The translations under genes and the position numbers were made by a program. A stretch of DNA of 64,000 nt, from assembly GCF_000829415.1 (NCBI RefSeq), contig NZ_AP014637.1, positions 806,001 to 870,000 of the forward strand, given 5' to 3'. Below the pieces are notes generated by a model. The model was not told the DNA's origin. It ran no database searches and saw only the letters and a program-made list of their open reading frames with translations. Shown here piece after piece: positions 35,890-44,315 of the stretch. The stretch comes from Pseudomonas sp. StFLB209. Lineage in GTDB: Bacteria; Pseudomonadota; Gammaproteobacteria; Pseudomonadales; Pseudomonadaceae. Within the stretch, counting starts at the first letter, position 1. The number at the start of each line of letters is the position of its first letter.

Positions 35890-36164
35890 ATAATGGGGCT
35901 CTGGGTGTTGCCAGAGCTCCACACTTTTTAATCAAGCCAATTATTCGATAATACAACGCTATTCAGAATAGCTTTCACGCCCCCCAAAATCCCTAACTGA
36001 AACTCACAGAAACGTCCTACAACATCTTCAGCGCTTGAAAAGTTTTATGTAGTCCTGCTGCCGTCTTCAAGAAATTTGACGGGCGCATACCTCTCACCCT
36101 GCCCGTCATAAAACCACCACAAAAACCTCACACAAACGCAACCGCTCAGGTCAACACTGAGGTA

Positions 36165-37337
36165 ATGAGCACATTCCTGCATGTCACCCTGGTCACCGAA
36201 ACCTATGCTCCCGAAATCAATGGCGTGGCCAATACCCTCGGGCGGCTGTGTGAAGGTTTGCGTCTGCGCGGTCACAAGGTCGAACTGGTCCGGCCCCGTC
36301 AGGGTCACGAGCCGGCACCTGCCGAGCCTGATGAGCTGATGCTCTGCCGTGGCTGGCCGATTCCGGGTTATCCGGGGCTGCAATGGGGCCAGGCCTCGAT
36401 GCACAAGCTGTTACGCCGTTGGCAGCGCAAACGGCCAGACGTGCTGTACATCGCCACCGAGGGTCCTTTGGGGCTGTCTGCATTGCGCGCGGCAAGGCGG
36501 CTGGGTATCGCGGTGGTCAGCGGTTTCCACACCAACTTTGCGCAATACACCCAACAGTACGGCATGAGCTTCATTACCCGGGCGCTGACGCATTACCTGC
36601 GCTGGTTCCACAACCGTTCGCACTTCACCCTGGCCCCCAGCGTCAGCCAGCGCCTGGAGTTGCAACGCCGTGGCTTCGAGCGGGTCGAGCTATTGTCGCG
36701 TGGCGTGGACAGCCAATTGTTCAACCCGTCGCGGCGTTCGGCCGCCTTGCGCGCCGAATGGGGCCTTGAAGAAGATGCAATCGCCGTGCTGCACGTCGGT
36801 CGGCTGGCAGCGGAAAAAAACCTCGGTTTGCTCAAGACCTGCTTTGAGGCGCTGAGCCAGAATTATCCGCAGTACACGCTGCGTCTGGTGATCGTCGGTG
36901 ATGGCCCACAGCGTCAGTGGCTGCAACGCGAACTGCCTGAGGCCATTTTCTGTGGGGCGCAACGCGGAGAAGCGCTGGCCGAGCATTTCGCTTGCGGCGA
37001 CATGTTTCTGTTTCCCAGCCTGACCGAGACGTTTGGCAATGTGGTGCTTGAGGCGCTGGCGTCAGGACTGGCGGTGGTGGCTTATGACGAAGCGGCAGCC
37101 GGTCAGCACATTCGTCATGGACATAACGGTGCGCTGGCCATGCCGGGCGACGAGGATGCTTTCGTCGATGCCGCCTGCTGGCTGCTCGAAGACAGTGAAA
37201 CCCTGCGCCGGGTGCGGCTTAACGCCAGGCAGCACGCCAGCCGCCAGGGCTGGAACAGCATCATTGATCAGTTCGAAGGGCAGTTGTTGAATGCCTGCGC
37301 GCAAGACAGTGCAGTGCCGGTAAAGCCCGTGCCTTGA
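36165..37337 (+). CDS. GT4-family glycosyltransferase
   Basis: A 390-aa GT-B glycosyltransferase. The N-terminal acceptor domain has VTETYAPEINGVANTLGRL. The C-terminal donor domain has VLHVGRLAAEKNLGLL, IVGDGPQRQWLQREL and the LTETFGNVVLEALASG nucleotide-sugar loop. It resembles alpha-mannosyl/glucosyltransferases acting on phosphatidylinositol-like or diacylglycerol lipids; the substrate cannot be assigned. The ATG at 36165 follows TGAGG. It is monocistronic and ends 24 bp before the convergent glutathione peroxidase gene. Confidence 0.82.
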   Translation: MSTFLHVTLVTETYAPEINGVANTLGRLCEGLRLRGHKVELVRPRQGHEPAPAEPDELMLCRGWPIPGYPGLQWGQASMHKLLRRWQRKRPDVLYIATEGPLGLSALRAARRLGIAVVSGFHTNFAQYTQQYGMSFITRALTHYLRWFHNRSHFTLAPSVSQRLELQRRGFERVELLSRGVDSQLFNPSRRSAALRAEWGLEEDAIAVLHVGRLAAEKNLGLLKTCFEALSQNYPQYTLRLVIVGDGPQRQWLQRELPEAIFCGAQRGEALAEHFACGDMFLFPSLTETFGNVVLEALASGLAVVAYDEAAAGQHIRHGHNGALAMPGDEDAFVDAACWLLEDSETLRRVRLNARQHASRQGWNSIIDQFEGQLLNACAQDSAVPVKPVP

Positions 37338-37361
37338 GGGCGCGGGCCATTGAGCGCGGAC

Positions 37362-37844
37362 TCAGGCCAGGGCCTTCTCGATCGCCTGAATGACAGCCTG
37401 ATCATCCGGCGCAGTGCGCGGCGAAAACCGCGCGACCACCGCGCCTTTGCCATTGACCAGAAATTTCTCGAAATTCCAGGTGATGTCACCGGGAAACTCC
37501 GCTCCTTCGCCGGCCAGCAGACGGTACAGCGAATGACGATGCGCGCCGTTGACCTCAAGCTTCTCACCCAGCGGGAAGGTCACGCCGTAATTGAGCTGGC
37601 AGAACGACTGGATCTCGGCGTGGGTGCCTGGCTCCTGCCCGGCGAACTGGTTGCACGGCAGGCCCAACACGCTGAAGCCTTGGTCTTTATAGTGCTGATA
37701 GAGCGTTTCAAGCGCTGCGTACTGAGGTGTCAGGCCACATTTGGAGGCCACGTTGACCACCAGTACCACCTTGTCCTTGAACGGCGCCAGAGGCAGAGCC
37801 TGCCCGTCGAGCCCGGTCAGGGTGATGTCGTGAAAAGCACTCAT
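37362..37844 (-). CDS. Glutathione peroxidase family (thioredoxin/glutathione-dependent)
   Basis: A 160-aa peroxidase. The catalytic Cys is in NVASKCGLTPQY, with the Gln in LPCNQFAGQEP and the Trp/Asn in TWNFEKFLV. It reduces hydroperoxides in the cytoplasm or periplasm. No signal peptide is present. It lies downstream of slyD in the same direction but is separated from it by a terminator-like hairpin. Confidence 0.9.
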   Translation of the reverse strand: MSAFHDITLTGLDGQALPLAPFKDKVVLVVNVASKCGLTPQYAALETLYQHYKDQGFSVLGLPCNQFAGQEPGTHAEIQSFCQLNYGVTFPLGEKLEVNGAHRHSLYRLLAGEGAEFPGDITWNFEKFLVNGKGAVVARFSPRTAPDDQAVIQAIEKALA

Positions 37845-37874
37845 GGATGGAACCCCCCTTCAAGCCATACCCGC

Positions 37875-37927
37875 AAAAAAGGGCGGCCCGCAGGCTGCAC
37901 AACGCGCAGAACTGCCGGGACGCCCTT
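37875..37927 (-). terminator. Rho-independent terminator after slyD
   Basis: On the minus strand AAGGGCG and CCCG pair with CGGG and CGCCCTT around a 24-base loop, followed by a T-run (AAAAAA on the plus strand at 37875-37880). Confidence 0.7.
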
Positions 37928-37954
37928 GCGGTTATCTGAGCTTAGCAGCCCAAA

Positions 37955-38440
37955 TCAGTGGTGATGGCCACCTTCGCCATGAATATGGCCGTGGGCCAGT
38001 TCTTCCTGGCTGGCATCACGAATATTGATGACCTTGACCTTGAAGTTCAGGCGCTGACCGGCCAGCGGGTGGTTGCCGTCGACCGTCACGTCGTCGCCGT
38101 CCAGATCACGGATGGTGACGATCTGCATGCTGCCGTCCGGGCCGGAAGCGTGGAACTGCATGCCAACTTCCAGTTGGTCGACACCTTCGAACATGCTGCG
38201 GCTCAGGGTGCTGATCAGCTCGGCAGAGAACTCGCCGTAAGCGTCTTCAGGCTCGATGGAGACGCTCAGCTCGTCGCCTACATCTTTGCCTTCCAGCGCT
38301 TTTTCCAGGCCTGGAATGATGTTGCCGGCACCGTGCAGGTAGACCAGCGGCGCGCCGCCGGACGAGCTGTCGATGACCTCACCAGCGTCGTTGGTCAGGG
38401 TATAGTCGATGGAGACAGCCTTTTGGGCAGCGATAGGCAT
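37955..38440 (-). CDS. slyD: FKBP-type peptidyl-prolyl isomerase SlyD
   Basis: A 161-aa SlyD: FKBP domain with the inserted IF chaperone flap (YLHGAGNIIPGLEKALEGKD, then EDAYGEFSAELI) and a C-terminal metal-binding tail rich in His (HGHIHGEGGHHH). SlyD is a folding factor and a nickel chaperone for hydrogenase or urease maturation. The tail is shorter than in E. coli. The ATG at 38440 (MPIAAQKAV) is chosen because upstream residues are not conserved. Confidence 0.92.
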   Translation of the reverse strand: MPIAAQKAVSIDYTLTNDAGEVIDSSSGGAPLVYLHGAGNIIPGLEKALEGKDVGDELSVSIEPEDAYGEFSAELISTLSRSMFEGVDQLEVGMQFHASGPDGSMQIVTIRDLDGDDVTVDGNHPLAGQRLNFKVKVINIRDASQEELAHGHIHGEGGHHH

Positions 38441-38529
38441 GAGTGCAAGACCTTTGCTTGATATGGATGAACGCCCAAGTCTAACCAAGCCATGCCCTGA
38501 AAGCTAACGCAACACCGACAGGAGGGTTT

Positions 38530-38760
38530 ATGAACACGACACCGGTACTGACAATCCTGACCGGCTGGCGCCAGGATGAAGAAGGTAACTGGGTCGCGAT
38601 CCTGGCTTGTGGCCATACCCAACACATGCGCCATCAGCCGCCATGGCAATCGCGTGCCTGGGTGCTGGACCCGCAGTTGCGCGCTGAAAAAATCGGCGAG
38701 CCGTTTGCTTGCGGATGGTGCGCACGCCCCCCCGATGACGATAGTCTTGGCTCCAGTTAG
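38530..38760 (+). CDS. DUF3565 family protein
   Basis: A 76-aa protein with WRQDEEGNWVAILACGHTQHMRH and a C-terminal CGWCARP, the DUF3565 signature: a Cys/His arrangement (C-GH-Q-H-RH...CxxC) suggesting a small zinc-binding fold. Function unknown. Start ATG at 38530 follows AGGAGGGT. Confidence 0.82.
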   Translation: MNTTPVLTILTGWRQDEEGNWVAILACGHTQHMRHQPPWQSRAWVLDPQLRAEKIGEPFACGWCARPPDDDSLGSS

Positions 38761-38850
38761 AGCGCTGCGACAGACAGCGTCGGTATTTTCGGGATCATCC
38801 GGCAGCCATAAGTGCCGGGGACCCTTGCACTGCTCAATTCGGAAGCCCCC

Positions 38851-40941
38851 ATGCAGACTTTTTTCATTGCGCCCACGGACTTCGGCGTGGGACTGACCTC
38901 CATCAGCCTGGGTCTGGTCCGGACCCTGGAACACGCCGGGCTCAAAGTCGGGTTCTTCAAGCCCATCGCCCAGCCACACCCTGGCGACACCGGCCCGGAA
39001 CGCTCCACCGAACTGGTCGCCCGTACTCACGGCCTCAAGCCGCCCACTCCACTGGCGCTGTCGTATGTCGAGCGCATGCTGGGCGACGGCCAGCTCGATG
39101 AGCTGCTCGAAGAAATCATCCGCCTGTATCAACAGGCCGCAGTCGGCAAGGATGTACTGATCGTCGAGGGCATGGTCCCGACCCGGCACGCCAGCTACGC
39201 CGCACGGGTCAACCTGCATCTGGCCAAAAGCCTGGATGCCGAGGTGATACTGGTATCGGCACCGGAAAACGAAGTGCTGACCGAACTGTCCGGCCGGGTT
39301 GAATTGCAGGCCCAGATGTTTGGCGGCCCGAAAGACCCGAAGGTTTTAGGCGTGATTCTCAACAAGGTGCGCACCGAAGAAAGCATGGAGGCTTTCGCTG
39401 CCCGCTTGAAAGAGCACTCGCCCTTGCTGCGCAGCGGTGACTTTCGCTTGCTCGGCTGCATTCCTTATCAAGCCGACCTGAATGCCCCGCGTACCCGCGA
39501 TGTGGCTGAACTGCTCGGCGCCGAGGTGCTCAATGCCGGCGATTATGAGCAGCGGCGCATGGCCAAGATCATCATTTGCGCACGCACCGTGGTCAACACG
39601 GTGCACTTGCTCAAACCTGGCGTGCTGGTGGTCACCCCTGGCGACCGCGACGACATCATCCTGGCCGTCAGCCTGGCCACCATGAACGGCGTACCGCTGG
39701 CCGGCATGCTGCTGACCAGCGATATCGTGCCCGACCCACGCATCATGGAACTGTGCCGTGGCGCGCTGCAGGCTGGCCTGCCAGTGCTGTCGGTGAGCAC
39801 CGGCACCTACGACACCGCCAACCGGCTGAACCAGCTCAACAAGGAAATTCCTGTCGATGACCGGGAGCGGGCCGAGATCATCACCGATTTCGTGGCCGGC
39901 CATCTGGACGCCGAATGGCTGCATCAGCGCTGCGGCACGCCACGGGAACTGCGTCTGTCGCCGGCGGTATTCCGCTATCAGTTGATCCAGCGCGCTCAGG
40001 CCAGCAACAAGCGCATCGTATTGCCTGAAGGCAGCGAGCCGCTGATTATCCAGGCGGCGGCCATCTGCCAAGCTCGCGGCATTGCGCGCTGCGTCTTGCT
40101 GGCAAGGCCCGCTGAAGTCCAGGCCGTGGCCAAGGCGCAAGGTATCGAGCTGCCAGCGGGGCTGGAAATCATTGATCCGGACCTGATTCGCCAGCGTTAT
40201 GTCGAACCGATGGTCGAGCTGCGCAAGAGCAAGAGCCTCAATGCACCGATGGCCGAGCAGCAACTGGAAGATCCGGTGGTGATCGGCACCATGATGCTGG
40301 CCCTCGATGAAGTCGACGGCCTGGTCTCGGGTCTGGTGCACTCTACCGCCAACACCATTCGCCCGGCCCTGCAACTGGTCAAGACCGCACCGGGCTGCAG
40401 CCTGGTGTCTTCGGTATTTTTCATGCTGTTCCCGGATCAGGTGCTGGTCTATGGCGACTGCATCATGAACCCGCACCCCAGTGCCCAGGCGCTGGCTGAA
40501 ATCGCCCTGCAAAGCGCCGACTCGGCGCAAACCTTTGGCATTGCGCCACGGGTGGCGATGATCAGCTACTCCAGCGGCCACGCGGATAACGATGAAGAAG
40601 TGGCAAAGGTCCGCGAAGCCACGCAATTGGCCCGTGAGGCGCGCCGTGGCCTGCTGATCGACGGCCCGTTGCAGTACGACGCAGCGGCCAACGAAAACGA
40701 CGCCCGGCAACTGGCGCCCAATAGCCAGGTGGCAGGGCGCGCCACGGTGTTTGTGTTTCCCGATCTCAACACCGGTAACACCACCTACAAGGCCTTACAA
40801 CGCAGTGCTGACTGCGTGACGCTGGGGCCGATGCTGCAAGGCCTGCGCAAGCCGGTCAATGACCTGCCGCGTGGTGCACAGGTCGATGATATTGTGCACA
40901 CCATCGCCCTGACCGCCATTCAGGCCGACACATTGTCCTGA
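38851..40941 (+). CDS. pta: Phosphate acetyltransferase
   Basis: A 696-aa long-form Pta. The N-terminal P-loop-like BioD-type domain begins MQTFFIAPTDFGVGLTSISL, a DRTGG regulatory domain lies at about residues 220-330, and the catalytic PTA_PTB domain follows (RIVLPEGSEPLIIQAAAIC, GLVSGLVHSTANTIRPALQ, SYSSGHADNDEEV). It interconverts acetyl-CoA and acetyl phosphate. No ackA lies beside it in this window. The ATG at 38851 is chosen since the upstream extension is not conserved. Confidence 0.92.
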   Translation: MQTFFIAPTDFGVGLTSISLGLVRTLEHAGLKVGFFKPIAQPHPGDTGPERSTELVARTHGLKPPTPLALSYVERMLGDGQLDELLEEIIRLYQQAAVGKDVLIVEGMVPTRHASYAARVNLHLAKSLDAEVILVSAPENEVLTELSGRVELQAQMFGGPKDPKVLGVILNKVRTEESMEAFAARLKEHSPLLRSGDFRLLGCIPYQADLNAPRTRDVAELLGAEVLNAGDYEQRRMAKIIICARTVVNTVHLLKPGVLVVTPGDRDDIILAVSLATMNGVPLAGMLLTSDIVPDPRIMELCRGALQAGLPVLSVSTGTYDTANRLNQLNKEIPVDDRERAEIITDFVAGHLDAEWLHQRCGTPRELRLSPAVFRYQLIQRAQASNKRIVLPEGSEPLIIQAAAICQARGIARCVLLARPAEVQAVAKAQGIELPAGLEIIDPDLIRQRYVEPMVELRKSKSLNAPMAEQQLEDPVVIGTMMLALDEVDGLVSGLVHSTANTIRPALQLVKTAPGCSLVSSVFFMLFPDQVLVYGDCIMNPHPSAQALAEIALQSADSAQTFGIAPRVAMISYSSGHADNDEEVAKVREATQLAREARRGLLIDGPLQYDAAANENDARQLAPNSQVAGRATVFVFPDLNTGNTTYKALQRSADCVTLGPMLQGLRKPVNDLPRGAQVDDIVHTIALTAIQADTLS

Positions 40942-40950
40942 TACACCGAG

Positions 40951-40974
40951 TGATGCCGGAACGCTCCGGCATCA
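40951..40974 (+). terminator. Hairpin after pta
   Basis: TGATGCCGGA and TCCGGCATCA form a perfect 10-bp stem around ACGC, followed by TCTTCAA. Probably a terminator or attenuating stem before the acyltransferase gene. Confidence 0.65.
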
Positions 40975-41002
40975 TCTTCAATACCCGGAGTTGTTCACTA
41001 CC

Positions 41003-41920
41003 ATGGCTTTCCTGCCTGCCCCTTTGCGTGGCGTTGTTGCCGCGCTGCTGTTGGCGCTCAACACGCTGGCCTGCTGTATTCCGCTGTTTGTGGTGACCGT
41101 GTTCAAGCTCTGCCTGCCGTTCGCCGCTGCCCAGCGCTTGAGTAACAGGGTCATGAATCTGATCCAGGAAAGCTGGATCGCCAACAACAACGCCTGGATT
41201 CGCCTGCTGACCGGCACCCGCTGGCACCTGAGCGGCCTGGAAGGTCTGGATTACCAGCACTCCTATCTGGTGACCAGCAATCACCAGAGCTGGGTCGACA
41301 TCATGGTGCTGCAATTCTTGCTTAATAAACGCATTCGGCCGTTGAAGTTCTTTCTCAAGCAAGAGCTGATCTGGGTGCCGGTGATCGGTCTTGCCTGGTG
41401 GGCACTGGGCTTTCCGTTCATGAAGCGCTATTCCAAGGCTTACCTGGCCAAACACCCTGAAAAGCGCGGCAAAGACCTGGAAACCACGCGACGCACCTGC
41501 GCGAAGTTTCGCGACAACCCGGTAAGCATTTTCAACTTCGCCGAAGGCACCCGCTTTACCCCGGCCAAACACGCCGAACAGCAGTCGCCGTTTCGTCACC
41601 TGCTAAAACCCAAGGCTGGCGGTATCGCCTTTGTGCTCGATGCGATGGGCGAACAACTTGAGTCGATCGTCAACGTGACCCTCTATTACCCCAATGGCCA
41701 ACCTGGCTACTGGGACCTGCTGTGCGGGCGGGTCGGTCAGGTGGTCGCGCATTTCGATGAGGTGCCTATCCCGGCCGGGTTCATCGGCAAAAGCTACGAT
41801 CAGGATCAAGCCTACCGCCAGGCCTTCCAGCAGTGGATCAATGCATTGTGGGAAGAGAAAGACCGGCTGCTGGATCAATTGGCAATCGAGCACCCCGCCA
41901 CAGGCCGTCAGCGCCGATAA
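41003..41920 (+). CDS. YihG-like 1-acylglycerol-3-phosphate acyltransferase
   Basis: A 305-aa membrane-bound acyltransferase: an N-terminal hydrophobic anchor (about residues 8-35), the catalytic box SNHQSWVDI (HX4D), KFFLKQELIWVPVIG, and the phosphate-binding NFAEGTRFT. It would esterify lysophosphatidic acid. It resembles E. coli YihG and may influence acyl composition. It follows pta by 60 bp with a hairpin between. Confidence 0.85.
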   Translation: MAFLPAPLRGVVAALLLALNTLACCIPLFVVTVFKLCLPFAAAQRLSNRVMNLIQESWIANNNAWIRLLTGTRWHLSGLEGLDYQHSYLVTSNHQSWVDIMVLQFLLNKRIRPLKFFLKQELIWVPVIGLAWWALGFPFMKRYSKAYLAKHPEKRGKDLETTRRTCAKFRDNPVSIFNFAEGTRFTPAKHAEQQSPFRHLLKPKAGGIAFVLDAMGEQLESIVNVTLYYPNGQPGYWDLLCGRVGQVVAHFDEVPIPAGFIGKSYDQDQAYRQAFQQWINALWEEKDRLLDQLAIEHPATGRQRR

Positions 41921-41949
41921 GTCACTCGGCGCTGGGCAGGCTGCAGCAA

Positions 41950-42681
41950 TTACTGCTGATACTGATCGTACTGCTGGCCCGGAATCGGCTTGAGATTGAC
42001 CTCGACCCGGCGGTTCTGGGCACGGCCATTGGCATCGGCATTGCTGGCAATCGGTGAGTCAGGGCCGGCACCGCGCACCGACAAGTGCGTCGGATCGACC
42101 CCTTGGGAAGTCAGGTAAGTCGCCACGCTCTGCGCGCGCTGCTGGGACAGGTCCATGTTGTGCTGGCGGCTGCCGGTGCTGTCGGTGTAACCGATGATCT
42201 CGATATTGTTCTGGTTGAACTGCTTGAGTGAGCCCGCCAGGTTATTAAGCGGCGAATAGAAGCTGCTGGCGATGGCGGCCGAATCGGTGGCGAAGGTAAT
42301 GTTGCCAGGCATGATCAGCTTGATCTGGTCACCCTGACGCTGCACCTCAACCCCGGTATTGGCCATCCGCGCGCGCAGCGCAGCTTCCTGACGGTCTGCG
42401 TAGTAGCCGTAGCCGGCCGAAGCGGCACCGACCACCGCCGCACCGATCAGCGCCCCCTTGCCACGGTTGTTATGGTCAATGGCAGCACCTGCCACAGCGC
42501 CTGCGAGGGCGCCGAGCCCGCCATACTTGGCGGTACGGCTCATACCCTGTTGCTCCTGGTTGCCGTAACCGCCTTGATTGCCGCCATAACCTCCCTGGTT
42601 ATCGTAGGGGTTGGGCGAGGCGCAGCCGGCCAGCAGGGCAACGGCAGTGGCGGCAATAATCAGTCGGGGCGTGATCAACAT
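41950..42681 (-). CDS. OmpA-domain lipoprotein (YiaD-like)
   Basis: A 243-aa lipoprotein: signal peptide and lipobox LLAGC at residues 16-20, a Gly/Asn/Tyr/Gln-rich linker, a glycine-zipper (GGLGALAGAVAGAAI...GALIGAAVVGAASAG), and a C-terminal peptidoglycan-binding OmpA domain (IEIIGYTDSTGSRQHNMDLS, LSQQRAQSVATYL, NRRVEVNLKP). It anchors the outer membrane to peptidoglycan. It is monocistronic and convergent with the acyltransferase gene. Confidence 0.88.
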   Translation of the reverse strand: MLITPRLIIAATAVALLAGCASPNPYDNQGGYGGNQGGYGNQEQQGMSRTAKYGGLGALAGAVAGAAIDHNNRGKGALIGAAVVGAASAGYGYYADRQEAALRARMANTGVEVQRQGDQIKLIMPGNITFATDSAAIASSFYSPLNNLAGSLKQFNQNNIEIIGYTDSTGSRQHNMDLSQQRAQSVATYLTSQGVDPTHLSVRGAGPDSPIASNADANGRAQNRRVEVNLKPIPGQQYDQYQQ

Positions 42682-43136
42682 TCAATGTGCTCCTGATTTT
42701 TTACATTTCTTTGTACATTGCAACGAACGCTTATTGCCGATTTAGAACGCAAAAGGTGCGGAAAATTCCTGGCCGAACGGCATCATTCGAGGTTGGCCAG
42801 GCGGCACTGACGGCACATTGATTGAAGCAAAAACGGCCACCCAAAAGACCTTGTAAAAAAAATTTAAGCCAGCCTCTGACGCCATTAAACCAGCACGTTA
42901 CAACAAGCTGATTTATCTAAGAAAATCAAATACAGCAAGGCGTTGACGCCTGAACATTGTCATACAAACTCATTAATTGCTCCGTATACTGGCATAACGC
43001 GACCATCGGATTTTATGGTCTTGAGAACAAGGCAGATGTGAGGTTGCCAACCGCACGCGCCTCTCTTGCTTTACACCATTTTCTGAACGACCCGGCACGG
43101 ACCGCTGCATCCACCTCCTAGAAAGGGTGACCAGCC
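42682..43136. other. Divergent intergenic region before the HD-GYP gene
   Basis: No gene is supported. The stretch 42840-43000 is AT-rich and should contain promoters for both directions. The HD-GYP gene has a clear AGAAAGG ribosome-binding site at its end. No convincing operator was identified by eye. Confidence 0.5.
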
Positions 43137-44315
43137 ATGCTAAGAAAAATACTGGTATCCGACCTCGCCCTGGGCATGCATATCCACGAATTCTGCCGGC
43201 CCAGAACCAACGATCCGTTCTGGATCGGACAGGTCGAGGCTGTGCTGCGTGATATCGAAGTTCTCGAACGCATCAAGCGTTCTGACACGCTGGAAGTGTG
43301 GATTGACACCTGCCGCGGCAAAGCCCCTGACACTTGCTCGCCTGTGCAGAATGCGGATGTCGCACCGGTCAGCCTCGATAAAGAGCTGCTGCGCGCCAGA
43401 TTGATTTGCGGACGTGCGAAAAACGCCGTCATGTCCATGTTTGCCGAAGCCAAGATGGGCCACGCACTCAATACCGACGATATCGAACTGCTGATCGAGG
43501 AGATTTCCGGCTCGGTCATGCGCAACCCGCATGCGCTGATCAGCCTGTCGCGCCTGAAAAACTCCGATGAATATACCTACATGCATTCGGTGGCGGTCTG
43601 CGCCCTGATGGTCGCACTGGCCAGGCGCATGGACCTGCCCGAAGACCAGGTGCGTGACGCCGGGGTTGCCGGTCTGATGCATGACGTGGGCAAGATGATG
43701 ATGAACCCGGACATTCTCAACAAGCCCGGACAACTGACCCGCGAAGAGTTCGAGGCGATGAAATCGCACCCGGAAGCCGGGCTGAAAATCCTTGAAGGCA
43801 GTTGCCAGGTTACCCGTGCAGTGATGGACGTCTGCCTGCATCATCACGAGAAATTCGACGGCAGCGGCTATCCCCATGGCCTGGTGGGTGAAGAGATCAG
43901 CTTGTTCGCCAGAATGGGCGCGGTGTGTGATGTCTACGACGCCATAACCTCTGACCGGCCCTACAAGAAAGCCTGGGGAGCCGCCCGGGCGATCCGTGAA
44001 ATGGCCACCTGGAAAGGCCATTTCGACGACAAGATCTTCCAGCACTTCGTCAAGACCGTGGGCATCTACCCGGTGGGCGCGCTGGTGCGCCTGGAAAGCG
44101 GGCGGCTGGCAGTGGTCATGGAACAATCCGAACAGTCGCTGCTGACCCCCAAGGTCAAGGTGATCATGTCGGCGCGCACCGGCAAGCCGCTGGAGCACCG
44201 CATCGTGCACCTGGGCAAGAGCCAGGAAGCCGACAGCATCATCAAGTTCGAATGCCCCCATGAATGGGGGATCGAGAAATTCAACGAATTGTGGGCCGGG
44301 GCGCCGCTCAACTAA
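43137..44315 (+). CDS. HD-GYP c-di-GMP phosphodiesterase with DUF3391 N-domain
   Basis: A 392-aa protein. The N-terminal part (about 1-125) matches DUF3391 (KILVSDLALGMHIHEF). The HD-GYP domain has all key residues: HSVAVCALMVALA, HDVGKMMMNPDIL, HHEKFDGSGYPHGL and the GYP-type metal and substrate motif. It should hydrolyse cyclic di-GMP and affect motility and biofilm. No membrane segment or receiver domain is seen. Its last 8 bp overlap the convergent LuxR-type gene. Confidence 0.9.
   Translation: MLRKILVSDLALGMHIHEFCRPRTNDPFWIGQVEAVLRDIEVLERIKRSDTLEVWIDTCRGKAPDTCSPVQNADVAPVSLDKELLRARLICGRAKNAVMSMFAEAKMGHALNTDDIELLIEEISGSVMRNPHALISLSRLKNSDEYTYMHSVAVCALMVALARRMDLPEDQVRDAGVAGLMHDVGKMMMNPDILNKPGQLTREEFEAMKSHPEAGLKILEGSCQVTRAVMDVCLHHHEKFDGSGYPHGLVGEEISLFARMGAVCDVYDAITSDRPYKKAWGAARAIREMATWKGHFDDKIFQHFVKTVGIYPVGALVRLESGRLAVVMEQSEQSLLTPKVKVIMSARTGKPLEHRIVHLGKSQEADSIIKFECPHEWGIEKFNELWAGAPLN

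Noticed and set aside
39346..40710. 454-aa open frame antisense to pta
   Set aside because: It is a high-GC shadow of a well-supported gene; composition is His/Gln/Arg-rich, as is usual for shadows.
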